Below are positions 50,324 through 63,749 of a DNA stretch of 64,000 nucleotides, piece by piece; the first letter of the stretch is position 1, and every line of letters starts with the position of its first letter. The position numbers and the translations under genes are program-made. The notes beneath the pieces were generated by a model. The model made no database searches. It had not been told where the DNA came from and worked only from the letters and a program-made list of their open reading frames with translations. The DNA is from Hirudinaria manillensis (Eukaryota; Annelida; Clitellata; Hirudinida; Hirudinidae), in the NCBI GenBank assembly GCA_034509925.1, contig CM067527.1:6549501-6613500 (forward strand), given 5' to 3'.

Positions 50324-52646
50324 ATGATTTGCCTGAAATTGTTTCTCTTGCTACTTTCTGCAGTTCTGCAATCAGGTTAATAGGCTTGAATTTATTTTTT
50401 AAATTAAAACTTGGTCGCATTTTTAAATTATTTAAAATTACTCCCCATCATCAGTAAGAATTGAAAATAATATAATAAACGTTCATGTTGCAAAGACGCA
50501 TGAAGTGAATCGTATGTGCCGGGACAAATTAATTTATTGTTAATTTTATCTGAAAATAAAAGTTTTAATCGAATGCCTATCAAAATCACTAAATAATCTT
50601 TTAATTGATAAGCAGGTCGCTAAATGTTTGCAATAAGTAAAGAGTCGTAAAACATATTTAAAATCAAGCTCCAGGTTAGGGTCATTTAACGGTAGCTTTC
50701 CATGTTATTATGGTAAGGCACTCGAAGGATTGGCCAATTGCAGTTATTTGATTCAATAGTAAACGTGTCTTTTACCATCCTATTTGTAAATAATAATATT
50801 AATAATTTATCAATAATAATATAAAATGAATTTGAAAACAGATGGACAACAGGATGGATACATAATAAGTATTTAAAAAAATGAGAAGTTCACATTATTT
50901 TATAAAGCAAGTTTGAAGTCTAGAGCCAAGGTATTTGAATTTGTTGCAAAAACCAAAACTTTTCCCGAGCTAATAGATAAAATGTACATCGGTTCAAATG
51001 AATTATATTGGAGCTATGTCGGTTCGGACAAGATAGGCCGTCTTAATCTACTCAGCAAGGACATGAACATGACACTCAATTCCATAAATGAAGGTTGATG
51101 TTTTAATATTTTTTCGAAACTTTCAAAGCATTTTTAATTTTGAAAAGACAATTAAGCAAAGAAATTATTTTGTTTACTGCAACAGCCAAAGAAAGTGTAT
51201 TCGTTGGACTTGGCGCGGAAAACAAACTACATTTCTTTTCTAAAAATACGAAACAAATCAGTGTTTATGACTTTGACAATAAAAACAAAGTGAAAGAGTT
51301 GAATGGATTGAAAGACATACAAACCGATGCGGTGTTCATGAGCGGAAATCCGTGCAAAAAGGAGTTAGTGTCTTTGGTTAATTGTTACACTGAATAATAT
51401 TCCTGGATTTGATGTTTATAATGCTTTTAATCATAGGCGTTTAATTAATAATATAAGTTTCCACGCAAATGCAGGTGGATCTACTTTACGTCATGCCCGT
51501 CGAATAGCACCGGATTTGTTTTTGACCTCAATAAAGATTCAATTGTAGTTAATTACTTAAACGCGCCGAAGTGCTTTGAAGCCTGGAGACTTTCACCAAA
51601 TGGTTAATTTATTTATTCTAGTTAAAAGTGCCTGTTTTGGCCTGTTATGGCTCAGAATGGAATTATTTAGCAGTTTCTAATGACCTTTAAGGTGCATAAA
51701 AATTGCTTGGGCTAGTTAACAAATTTTAAGCAACCCTTTAAATGAATTGAATGCTTATCAAGTTACAATTAATAAATTTATATCAGGTAAAAAGTTGTAT
51801 GCCCTGGAACATGTTGAAAAAGGCTCCAAATTTTACTTAAGTGTAGAAGGAAGCCAATTTAAGGAATATTACTATGAAAAACGGAGGAAAGTGACGAGCT
51901 TTGATGTTGGAGATAACGTATTTTATTCAATGGAAGGAATACAGTAAAAATCATTTCTTAACATTATTGTGAACGAATTTTATAAGGATTGACATTTGTA
52001 TAAAATTAATGCTTAGCAATTAACATTAATGCCATTAGTAAGTACCCTTGAGACTATTTACTTCAACCATTAACCTATGATGAATTTAAAATGTTACCTT
52101 AACATGATCTTAACTAGTTTCTAACTATACGAGGACTAGTCTTTGAATCTGAATAAATTTGTTGACCGCTAAATATTAACGTACTTTTACTATTTCTATT
52201 CTTAATTAATTCAAAATATTGATTGATTAAATTGTAATCTCTACAACGAGTTACAACTCAAGATATGGCAGGATCTATTAAGTCTTAGAAATATATTTAC
52301 ACCTGACAATTACAAATTAACCATTTAAAAACTAAAGTGATGCTGCAGATATGTGACAGAGTTGGTTGAGAAGGGAGATCGTCCAGTAGCAAATGCATAC
52401 AAAGTTGGCAAAGAAATAATATCAACAGTCGTGTACCAACGTAAGTAAAAATACTCAATGAATTCACATAAATATTAATTTTATTTAGAATTCTGTTTAT
52501 TATTATTATAATAGATTTGTAAATGCGTTCTTAATAATAATAATAATAATTGATATTACATCACAATTATTTTTATTAAGTCTTCAAAATGAAATCCCTT
52601 TTATCAAACAGCTACTTCTGACTCATGTTGGACGCCAACTGTCTAA
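50324..52646 (+). CDS. Secreted propeller-like protein, copy 2, with an in-frame stop
   Basis: This is the tandem duplicate of the gene at 45.1-49.5 kb. Exons: 50324-50375 (signal peptide MICLKLFLLLLSAVLQS), 50842-51093, 51186-51363, 51475-51602, 51787-51943, 52349-52440 and 52612-52646; phases match copy 1. Domains: LYWSYVGSDKIGRLNLLSKD, VFVGLGAENKLHFFSKN, WIYFTSCPSNSTGFVFD, KCFEAWRLSPNG, KKLYALEHVEKGSKFYLSV, YVTELVEKGDRPVA and SDSCW. In exon 2 a TAA at 50874-50876 falls in the frame where copy 1 has ACA, and no alternative acceptor of the right phase avoids it. The copy may be a pseudogene, or the stop may be a base error. No known family name was recognised. The signal peptide and five shared cysteines suggest an extracellular protein. 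Confidence 0.65.
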
Positions 52647-55600
52647 ACCAACGCAGACCCACAAAAGTCTGTGGCAGAAGACCTTCTCTCTTATTACCAT
52701 TAATGACTAAATAGAATCAATAACGTTTAAAATTTGGACTTCATGAATTCAAGAATGAATAGTTTAATAGTTTTAATTTAATAATATTGTTAGAATAAAT
52801 CATTTGCCAGACAGTTCATGATGAAATTACTTCATAGAAATTTTTTAAGGTAGGGGTTCTTAACGTGTGGTTCACAAGGGTTCACAGAAGGCTATCAGGG
52901 GGTCCGCGACTCCCCCCCCCCCCCTCCAATCCGAAAAGTTTAAATAGGATGTTAAAAATGTGCAGATATTTATTTGAGGATATATTTCTTGGTGGACGAA
53001 AATTGGGTGGACCGCGGGCCTCGAGTGGTCCGGGGCCATACTTTGTCCATCCGTAACGTAATATTTAAAACGTCTAAAATATCTTATTAAGCTTGGGAGT
53101 CTTATCCAATTGAAATTGCCTAAATATAAAATTGTAAGCAATCAACTAACAACAGTGAATATAAAAAAAAAACATAACGCAGATACTTTAGCATCCAATA
53201 CTTGATCTTAATCAATTGGCACATGCTGATTTCTAATGTATATGTGAAATATGAAGAATTTGGTTAAACATATTTTGATTTTATAAATCGGCTGTTGGAA
53301 CAGCGGCAGCGCGATGTGATATTCGGTAGGTGTCCAACGCCAATGGGTAAGCACCTTTTGAGTGTATCTTTTAGTATATCATTATCGGTGGCATTTCATA
53401 AATGGCTGGGATTAGTGAATATCTATTTTTGTTTATGTAATTATTAAGTTATTATTAATCATACGTACTAATGCTGTTAATATAAAACTTAATTTTTTAA
53501 ATTAACACTTAACGTTACCGTAAATTATCGATCAACAAATAAGAAATCGCTCTTAGAAGGTTACCATGCAACTTCATGGATTCACAACAACAACAACAAA
53601 CAAAGAAAAAAAGGAAAGTAATTGTTTCCAGTAACGAATTCAAATTATCTTTCAAATAATCCTCTCCTTTGTTTTTACTTTCGTTTCTGCAGGTTTTGCC
53701 CAGTCAAAATGGAAGCCGACAACCATTTCAAGGTCATGGAGTGTAGGATGATTTTCTACTTCATGATTTCTTCTTTCGATTTGGCGCTAAAAACGATATC
53801 GTCTGCTTTTATTTTTTGTTCGTTCAGAAGTCGAAACTCTTAGATTGGGGAAGTGAGGGTTTTTGTTGCCAGTATTTTTATGATTGTCGTTATTCTCGGA
53901 TGGTTATGATTAATATTGGGTGAATTTTATAACTCACCATTTATAACTTGATGAGATATTAAACTTCATCTGTAATTTGATTATTTTAAAATGAAATAAC
54001 TAAAATTATCAATCGGAGTAAATTCAAACAGCACCATAACATAGGTTTCTCATCGTCTCTGCCTTTCCTTGTAACGCTACCTGGATGCCAGATGGAGATG
54101 ATTGTAGTTGCTCGTTGAAAGAAACAAAGTACGCAGTTAAAATATTCATCTATTTCATTTCTCACTGCTTGCATACTAAACATCAAGAGTGAGTGAATGA
54201 ATGAGCGAGTGAGGAAGGTATTTTGTTTTACTCAAAGCTCCATTATGATTAGCATTATCACTGTTCACTCTAAGTGTAACCAATGCTACCGATTTATGTA
54301 AAAATGATTATATCAATATAACAATATATTAGCAATAAGTGACAGCTTATCGCAGTGATTATGATAATAGAACTTCAAAATGGATGATAGATTTATTTTT
54401 CATTTGCTTTCAGAGGCAGCCAATAAATTGATAAAAGGGAAAATTTATTGTCGAAAGACAGTTTCATTTTTGCTCCTCATGATTCGACGTGCTACAAAAT
54501 AATGAAATTCCAAAAATACTCTAAGATATCATGATGCGGAGACCAGCTTATCAAAGTTTCTTGACCCTTCGAACTTCATTTGCATTATCAGCATCATCAT
54601 CATCATCAATCTTATCGCTACTATCGCGGCCATCATCGTGGCCATCATCTTCATCAACCAAGTAGTTCTATGAAATGTTCATCATCAGGTGGATAGTGCG
54701 AATCATAGCCGTGCATGGATCAGTATGGCGTGGACACTCCACGAAACTCAAATAAATCAGCAGTCTACAACAGGTCCATCCGGGAATGGAGAAATGCACG
54801 TTGAGAGCAGTTCAGACTGGAATCTAATGGACAGATAAATTAATCCAATCAAATTAGATTGAAAAGTGTCTTTTTAATCTTTCTTCAAGGAGAATATGAT
54901 AGGCGAAAATGAATCAGGAGGTAAGACTTCATCATTAATAAGCTTTGGAGAATTTTTTTTTTAAATTTTAGCGTCAAAGAAAGAACGTCCTCTAGACAAT
55001 GGCGGTTTAATCGTGTCGCGCAACATTAATTAGGTCAAGTGGTTTGAATTAGGCTAATAATTAGGCTAATTAATGCTAATCAGTCAATTAAACATTCAAC
55101 TACTAATGAAAATCCAAAGCAATCCAAAGCATAGCCGTTATAAGAATAAAGCTCACACCTCCCGTTTTCCAGTGCTCCGTTTGAGAACAGGGTTTATGAA
55201 GATGTGTTTATCGATTGAGGGAACATTGCAGCCTTAAAAGCCAGTGCTAGATTGTTGTTCGTGTTGGGCCGATGGATTGAAGGATTGAATCGTAATCATT
55301 TGCTTCGTTTGTAATGCTATAATTCATGAAATGAAATATATCATCACGTAATTGTAAGCGTTTACGTAAATATTAGTTGAATTCGTTTAAGTGTATTTAT
55401 TTTTGCACCATCCCGCATTCAATCAACTCCATAGTTCTCTTTAAAGTCGATAGCTCTTTTTAAGTCCACCTTTAACGTATGTAGTTGAAGTTTTTCTAAG
55501 GATAATAGACAAATATTTTACATAATGTTTTAAAACTTAAGTCCTTGTAATCAATTCGTGAACGCCAGTTTAAGAATAAAATGCAAGGATACAGTATCAA

Positions 55601-56539
55601 CATTTATGATATGAAACAGTCTAATCAATTGATTATCGTTCGATGGATGTTGCCAGACAGGAATCCTGCTTCTATAACGGCATGTCTTATTCTCGTCACG
55701 CTTCGGTGACTTTGCAGTCGTCAACGGGGCGTGTCCTGCAGCTATTATATTTGATAAATTCTATTTATTTTGTTTTATAAAGTGTATGGAGTCTTGAAAA
55801 AGTACTTGAAATATTGAAAATGTAACAAAAACAATTCGAACAACAAGAACGACGACGACGATGATGTCGGTAGTCGTCTTGCTGATGTTGATAATGATTA
55901 TTATTATTATTATTATTATTATTGTTGTTGTTGTTGTTGTTATTATTGTTATAATTATTATTATAAATAAATAAAACCAGCAAACAATGTTAATAGCAAA
56001 AGAACCAGCGACTGAAATATTTTATCAGATAGAAAAATCGACAACTTTTTAAACGTTTAAATTCAACTTTACATCCAAATTTCTCGTCCTATGACAAACC
56101 ACAGTTTTTCTTCGTTTTTTTTTCTCAGATGGAAACATTGGCGATAAAGATGAATCTCTTGAAGTCAACCGATATTGTACGAGATTATCGAATAAGGTTA
56201 CAATTTTATTTTCAAAATTATTATTATTATTATCATTGTTATTATTATTAATGTGTTAATATTATATTTGTTTAAATATTACTTCACTGTTTGAATTTGT
56301 ATATCTACGACTACATCACAGCGGCACAACAACCTTTATCAGACTTGGTCCAGATAAACATATTGATAAACTCTTTAAACCCACATCACTGATGCCTGGA
56401 GCTACCTGGATGAAATTATTTCAATTCCAATTTAAAATATTTACGTATTACTCAGGTATTAAGCTTTTTATTATGTTTTTATTACTTAATATTGCAAAAT
56501 GTTTGACAAATAATTACTTTTTAATACGACATTAATTAA
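52647..56539. other. Long AT-rich region with possible 5' exons of the vWA gene
   Basis: Candidate exons only: 54897-54922 (MIGENESG, then GTAAGA) and one after an acceptor at about 56129 (METLAIKMNLLKS). A third after the acceptor near 56322 is open in one phase only (GTTTFIRLGPDKHIDKLFKP), and its end does not fit the vWA exon. The 53.6-53.8 kb frame is unsupported. Simple repeats include a C-run near 52913-52923 and (ATT)/(GTT) runs at about 55899-55950. Confidence 0.4.
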
Positions 56540-57054
56540 TGGTCCATCCATCCATCCATCCATCCATCCATCCATCCATCCATCCATCCATCCATCCATC
56601 CATCCATCCATCCATCCATCCATCCATCCATCCATCCATCCATCCATCCATCCATCCATCCATCCATCCATCCATCCATCCATCCATCCATCCATCCATC
56701 CATCCATCCATCCATCCATCCATCCATCCATCCATCCATCCATCCATCCATCCATCCATCCATCCATCCATCCATCCATCCATCCATCCATCCATCATCC
56801 ATCCATCCATCCATCCATCCATCCATCCATCCATCCATCCATCCATCCATCCATCCATCCATCCATCCATCCATCCATCCATCCATCCATCCATCCATCT
56901 CCATCCATCCATCCATCCATCCATCCATCCATCCATCCATCCATCCATCCATCCATCCATCCATCCATCCATCCATCCATCCATCCATCCATCCATCCAT
57001 CCATCCATCCATCCATCCATCCATCCATCCATCCATCCATCCATCCATCCATCC
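56540..57054. repeat. (CCAT)n microsatellite, over 500 bp
   Basis: About 129 tetranucleotide units, broken visibly only at about 56795 (one unit short by a base) and about 56899 (CTCC). It ends within about 25 bases of the acceptor of the vWA exon at 57079. All long frames across it are low-complexity. Confidence 0.97.
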
Positions 57055-57078
57055 ACCCGTCCGCCCATTCTTCAACAG

Positions 57079-58104
57079 CTCCACGTCTTGCTGGAGTTGA
57101 AGCCATTCCAAGTCCCCGCCAGAAATGCCTTCTGCGAAAGGGAGCACCTGCCACGCATTCCAAGCAGGTTGGTCTGCGTCATCGACGTGAGTCACAGCAT
57201 GGCAGAACCCCACGGCTCTCAGTCTCAAATATCCAAGCTGGACGATATTAAGGTCTCGTAGGATCCTTCAAAGCTGTTGATGTTGTTGATGTTATTATGT
57301 TTAGTATTAAATATTTATCTTCTCATTGTTTTCTTGCTATAATTTCTATGGCGACATTCGTGAATTAATACGGCAATTTATTTAATATAGCTGCAATAAA
57401 TGTTACTGAGGAATTTTAATAATTATTATTATAATTGATAAATTGAATAATAATAATAATTATTATTATTAATTATTGTTACTATATATTATTACATATT
57501 AATTACTACTAACACGAAGACGACGACGATGACGATGATATTATCAACAAGTGTTCATATTTTACTTAGTAATATAAAAATCACTTATTAAAACATCGTG
57601 GGATGTTTTTAAATAAAAATTAACAGCTTTAATTAATTTATTTATAATATATTTACAATTTATTTTTTAAATTTGCAATGTTCTTCCAACGTTAATTTAA
57701 TCAGTAATTTATAATATCTTTGGACTCTTTGAACTGCAGCGATTCACCAGGTGCATTGTTATCTTTGATGTGCTGTCTAAATATACATTTTTTTAAATAT
57801 TAATTTAACAAGATTATTTTAAAAATATATTTAAGAAATATTTATTTATTCCAGGTACTCGGTTCTTCGTTACCCTTAAAAACATTGCATCTGCCATTTT
57901 TAATTTATCTCAGACATTTTCAATTCTTTGTTGTTATTTTTCTAACGATGAATAAAAAAAATTTTTTTTAATTTAAAAAAGGGGGAAAATCATGTTTAAT
58001 GGAAGATGTGTTCGTAACTATTATCAATTAATTATATATTATGATAATTGATTACTTAATATAAATAAATTAATTAATTATAATTACTAGCAAGAATTGA
58101 CAAT

Positions 58105-58201
<97 letters not shown>

Positions 58202-61200
58202 GTAGCAGTAGTAGATCATCTGCTATTGTTATCATCAACACAGATCTTTGGTCACTTGTTGGCTCAGTCTTCAAGGCCTGATGACTGCGTTGGAATCGTG
58301 GTTTTTGGAACTTCAGCCGAAGTACTGTTTCCTCTTCAGAAGATGACGGACGAAGCCAAGGTGGGCGATAATTGGAAAATAATTTAAAAGCTTTAGATTA
58401 TTTAGCTAAGCTCAAAATAATTAAATTCAGTTTGGTTCAGCAAAAGTCAGCTCAATTAATAGCTGTCCTCAACGATTTGCGAAATTGATGATAGTGAAGA
58501 TGATGCAGATGATAATGATGATGATATAACGATATCACCTTCCAAACATGATGATGATGATGATGATGACGATAACGGGAGGCGGTGAAGATAAAGCAAA
58601 GGATGGATCGTGATGTTAATGCCACGAAATGTTTGTTAATGCTGTTTTTATCGGGAAGTCGATGTAATCGATGACGTTGTTTTTGTTGTTATTGCTGACG
58701 ACGACAGCGACGATGATGACATTGTTGTTGATAATGACGGTGATTGTTATTGTTGCTGCTGCTGCTGGTGATGATGATGATGATGTTGATGATGATAATG
58801 GTAGTGATAATGGCGATGATAATTTGATGAATGTTTCTGGATTTTTTGGAAAAATAATGCTGTTTCGACATTAGCGATGATGGAATGGATACCATCAATG
58901 ACGATGACGACGACGACGATGATGATGGTGCTTCTTTACTGGGGCAGAGAAATTGTGAGAATGAAAAGTATATTTTTTATGGGTTTTCTTGATGCTGATT
59001 TTGCCCGATTTTGTTTTAAAAGTTAAAGATATAAATATAAAAGAAACACATCATAAATATGTAATAGTTTATCATCACCAAATCTCCACCAACACCTGCA
59101 TTACTCATCTGGACAGCTCTGTGATATCCTTACGTCACTTACGCACCAAGCAGATTGTTACGAACACAGCTGGATTATCACCTTATTTTTATTGCTTCAC
59201 TTGGAAATCTCCACGGAATTAAACTTATTTCTGAGCTATTATCTTTTCTTATTAATGTTTATTTAATTTAATTACTTCAAGAGATATAAAATTATATTTG
59301 AATTATATGTAAAAATGTAATTGAGAGAATATCTTAACGAACCGCACCTGTTTCAGGCTAATCACGGCTGCTCTTTCTTCTAAATATCAATTTCTTCAAA
59401 GAAATTGATGATGGCGATGATGAAGATGACGACGGAGATGATGACAGTGATGATGATGCTGATGTTGGAGATGATGAAAACCAGTATGATGATGATACTA
59501 CTGAGCGGGTTCATTTAGTTCACGAGTGGAAAAATATGACACCGAAAAATTATCGTCTGCCGAATTTGCCGCCGCGTCGCTATGGCAACACACGGATGCC
59601 AACGATAAATTGGATTGGATTGATGTTGATGGATGAAAGTGTTGATGGGCCTCAGTTTTATGATTGTTTGGAGTTCCTTTCCAATCATTCTAATTCGTCA
59701 GACCTGCCTGGATTAACCACTCAACCATGGTTGATGGAGACGACGACAACGACGATGATCATGAATATTAAGAAGATGACGGTGATGATGATACGCCTTC
59801 ATGGCTGCATGGAGTTAGCGTTTAATTCTAGAAACATTTATTTGCAATCTGCCACACTCCAGTCTCTCCGAGTTTGTTTCATGAAAACATTCAAAGTAGA
59901 TGATGATGATGATGATGATGATGACGATGACGATGATGATGGTGATGATCATGATCATGATGGCGATGATGGCCGAAGGTGGAGATGAAATTGACGATGG
60001 TAATGTAATCATACCAATGCATAATTAATAAAGCCACTTGTAAAATAGACCACGCCGGAAGCACCTCATTCGGAAAGAAATTCGATGCAACTTTATTTTA
60101 ATCTGCGACTATGAAATGATTGATTAAAAATGAATATAATTGGCGTGTTTTGTTCTGCTTTCGATGGATTGTATTGATATAATTTGTACAGTTTATCAGA
60201 GAGAGATGGTTAGTTAGTTAATTATTCCATTGAGTGAGTGGGTGAGTAGGTGAGTGAGTGAGTGAAAGAACAAATGAATGCTTTAATGAAGTCACGTGCC
60301 GACATGCTGTCTTGATTAACTTTGAGTCTTCAGAAGAAATTGATTGCGTTTCGAGAGCCATAAAACACCAGATTAGTTTCGTTTGGCTTTCAAAAAAGGA
60401 AAAAAATCGGTTATATTGATTTAGTAAGTAATACGTGTCGTCTTGATTTATTAATCAATCCTGGGAAATGTTTTTGTACAAATATTTGATTTTCAATTTT
60501 AGAATGAATTTGAAAAAAGACTTTCTGTGAAATTTACGACTTTTCACAGTTAATAAACATTACTTGAAATATATGTATACTGGTTTATTAACTAATTTTC
60601 AATTATCAGTGGATATATTATTAACTGCTTAGTTTAATGATTCTCAGAAAAATATGAAAGAAGCTTTTGACGAAATATCGTTGAAAGGTGTCACAAACAT
60701 CTCATCAGGAATATTCCTCGCCATTGACCAGTTCAACCAGGCGTTTGGAAAGAAGTTCGTATTTGAATGAAAAGAGTTTTAAATAAAATATATAATACAC
60801 TGTTATAAACAAAAATAATCTTTAATAAGAAAATAAATCTGGCAAAATGTTCTAATCCAAATGAACCTACCATTGCATGGAGAAATACGAGCTGATAAAA
60901 TAATAATATAATAATAATAATAATAATAATAACAGTAATAAAAGTAATAATAATAATAATAATAATAACAGAATATAAAGTGATTAAAAATCTCCAAACA
61001 GAAGTCGCTCGACAAACGACAACATCCTCCTCTTCAGCGATGGAATGCCAAACGAGGGACTGACAGACAGCCAGGAACTGACAAAGGAGATCGTAAAGAG
61101 GGTTAAACACGTGGCCGAAGAATGCCGCTTCGACCAGGACTACTGCATCAAGTTCACCACCGTTGGTACAAGCGGGTTTTACCCTGAAACCCTGTACCAT

Positions 61201-62658
61201 TTGGGGAGATTGTTCGGGAGCGGAGCCTTTCATCATTTAGGGGATGATTCATGTCTCAGTTCTGACCTCATGCTTCCTATCCTCAGTCTCCAAGAAAGCG
61301 TACTTACAGGAATAAACATGACCGTCACTGCACTCAATGGAGTTCAGTTCGAGTCGCTTGAATCCGAGCCAGAGCTTCTGTCAAAGTCTAAAGATTCAAT
61401 GAATTTAAAAGGACATTACTCTAGCTCTGCCTGGGAAGAATATCTTTTATTGAAAAGATGTCCATCTTCATCAATTAGGTCTCACAGAACTCAGTCTTTG
61501 TCTGTGGGATCGAATAAATCCAAATTGGTAGCGAGTCGGTCCAACCCGATGACTCTGGGCGCAGCAAATCTTCTCCAATCCCAGACGACTCAATCCGAAG
61601 AGGTAGAAAACGGAGTCGAGCCTCGACAACAGTATTTGATCCATGATCTTGGAATCGACATGGAGAAGCACATCCTTCTCACTCTCCAACTTCCCAAGAA
61701 GCACAAGAAAATCCTCAAGGGTAAGGACGTCTTGTCCGTCAGGATGTCCTACAGGGATCACAAGACGACCACCAAAGAATTTGAAATGACAGTGGCCTAC
61801 AAAGACCTGCCTCCGAAAGATTCGTTGGGTGCCGAGGCCGATATCATAGCAACCTATAAGACGCTGGTTCGAATCCAGGCCTGCTTGGCTTTCGACAAGG
61901 CTTCGAGCCTCGTCGCCAAGTTGGACAGAAGCGCTGCCACTCAAGTCATGGACTGCACCATCGAAGAAATCAGAAACGAATGTGAGAAACTGCTCACCGA
62001 CACTTGCAATGAGGAAGACACTTATGCGGAACTTTACAAAACCATCGATCCGTTGCTGGCCAATTTGAGCAGGTGTCGCGGCTACATAGGTAGTATATAC
62101 ACCAACCTGTTGGTACCTGCTATGATTAGTAATAATTGCCATTAATAATTACATGTTAATGTTACTGATTAATTAATTTAATATAATATATAATATAATA
62201 TATATAATATTCAAAATGATATTACCATTATTATTCAATAAAGGAAAAAATTACATTCTGAGTACATATTACACATGATAACGCATTTCAAGGCACTACT
62301 AACTAAAAATACATAAAATAAAATAATATTAATTACAAATCACAACATTCTCTTCATATGTACAGGAGACTACTCGGTTCGCTGGGACGACGTTTGGGGT
62401 CGATTGAAGTCTCTGAGGTCTTCTTTGGCTCGAGAGATAGTCACATCGCCGAGTGTTTACGCTGACAGGATTCAGATGTTCATGACCGATGAACTCGAGG
62501 CAAAGGTTAAAGAGGTCAGCGCAGATCTTAGCAGACTCAGCAGCGAACTGGACTTGGGAAAAATGAGAAGAGATTTGTCAGACAGAAGCCTCAGTCGACA
62601 AGGAAAACCACTTGAAAACTCACGGAGAGCAGATGAAGAATTGGTTACGCGAGTTTAA
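57079..62658 (+). CDS. vWA-domain protein
   Basis: Exons: 57079-57252, 58244-58360, 60648-60754, 61002-62089 and 62366-62658; phases agree. The first starts [20 protein letters not shown] and contains [11 protein letters not shown], the DxSxS of a metal-ion adhesion site (MIDAS). The next holds [20 protein letters not shown]. The third gives the MIDAS threonine in GVTNISSGI and the fourth the MIDAS aspartate in [12 protein letters not shown]. Downstream of the vWA fold a beta-rich part ([32 protein letters not shown]) and a helical C-terminus follow. This order resembles the vWA proteins with an upstream RING known from plants and other eukaryotes; no RING is visible here, and the 5' end is unresolved. 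The metal-binding triad looks complete, so ligand binding is plausible. The introns of this gene hold most of the window's simple repeats. Confidence 0.75.
58108..58202. repeat. (AAT)n microsatellite
   Basis: About 95 bp of near-perfect AAT units in the intron between vWA exons 1 and 2. Confidence 0.95.
59895..59965. repeat. (GAT)n/(GAC)n microsatellite
   Basis: A GAT/GAC-rich run with purine bias in the intron between vWA exons 2 and 3. The long plus frame over it is not a gene. Confidence 0.85.
60901..60971. repeat. (AAT)n microsatellite
   Basis: An imperfect AAT run just upstream of vWA exon 4 (start 61002). Confidence 0.9.
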
Positions 62659-63749
62659 AGACAAATGCGCCCGTGATTACTCGAGCATTTGGTTTATAAC
62701 TGTCCTATTTTTATGATCCGATGCATGACAACTTCTGTCCGGGGGCGTCAATTTGTGGGTGGGGGCTGGTCAACGGTCATTAAACCCAGAGGTATGGATG
62801 AGACTTAAAGACTGGAAAAAGTGAAATGATAACCCTGCTTCTGTCTCTCTCGACGTGCTTCCAATTCCATTTTTCTGGATGTTTATTACTTTTTAGAACT
62901 CGTTTTTAGTCGTGATTGGTTTACAACATCAATATTTCTTGTTATGAATATTCTGTCGAGAACTGTTTTCTTTAAGTTGTCGATGGATGCACTTATTTCG
63001 TAGAAGCAAAACACATATTCCACCAGGTGATCGTGTGACTATTTCTATCTTGAAAATTTTTGGGGTCAAAACAAAAAGGAAAAAGTTAAAGAGCATATCC
63101 ATAATTTTTTTGTAGGAACATGTGATTAATGATATCTACTACTCAAACAAGTACCATCCAAATGCATGCAATGAACATTCATTGTCTATAAATCGATTTA
63201 ATGAATTTCTGGCGCTAAAAGGCAACGGATGCGACCTTAGACATGTCCCTGAGCGGGTTGAGTTGGACCTCAAGACACTAGACCAAGTAGTAACAATTGA
63301 AAGTTATTCTTCTCACCTAATTTTATACTTAACCCATTCATTTCCAATGAGGGCTTTTTCAAAATTTTATATTTTCCCGTGTTTCTCGAAACACACAAAA
63401 TGTTAGCGTTAGAGTGAATAAATCACGAAACTCATAATTGTGATGTTGCACAATAACAAAATTATTCTTATTATGTTTTAAATCGTTTTTAAATTGTTTT
63501 CTTTGATTGCACGTAAATACATGCAATTATGTCGCCAACGTAATTTCTCAGGGAACGATTTTCTCAACTCTTGAGGTATTAATCAGAATCAGGTGAATCG
63601 ACCTGCCATTATTTTGCAAAGATGAAATATGTTGATTACTTGGACCAGTTTCGAAATAAATTTTAAATTAAAACAAGTCTAGGAAACTTTTAAATTTGTT
63701 TACGTTTCAGTCGAATAAAATCGGGTTTCTGCGAGCTAATCTGTTGTAA
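62659..63749. other. Intergenic, with one unassigned exon-like frame
   Basis: An acceptor TTTTTTTGTAG ends near 63115 and opens a frame starting EHVINDIYYSNKYHPNACN, which could end at about 63290. I cannot assign it to a neighbour, and the donor is weak. The rest holds the 3' UTR of the vWA gene and AT-rich sequence. Confidence 0.35.

Noticed and set aside
56532-57228. Long minus-strand DGWM-repeat ORFs over the CCAT tract
   Set aside because: A perfect tetranucleotide repeat is open in every frame. No initiation, splice or composition evidence supports them.
59536-59988. 150-codon plus ORF with a poly-Asp run
   Set aside because: It consists of GAT-repeat intron sequence with no splice or domain support.
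61471-62142. 223-codon minus ORF opposite vWA exon 4
   Set aside because: It is the shadow of a well-supported exon on the plus strand.
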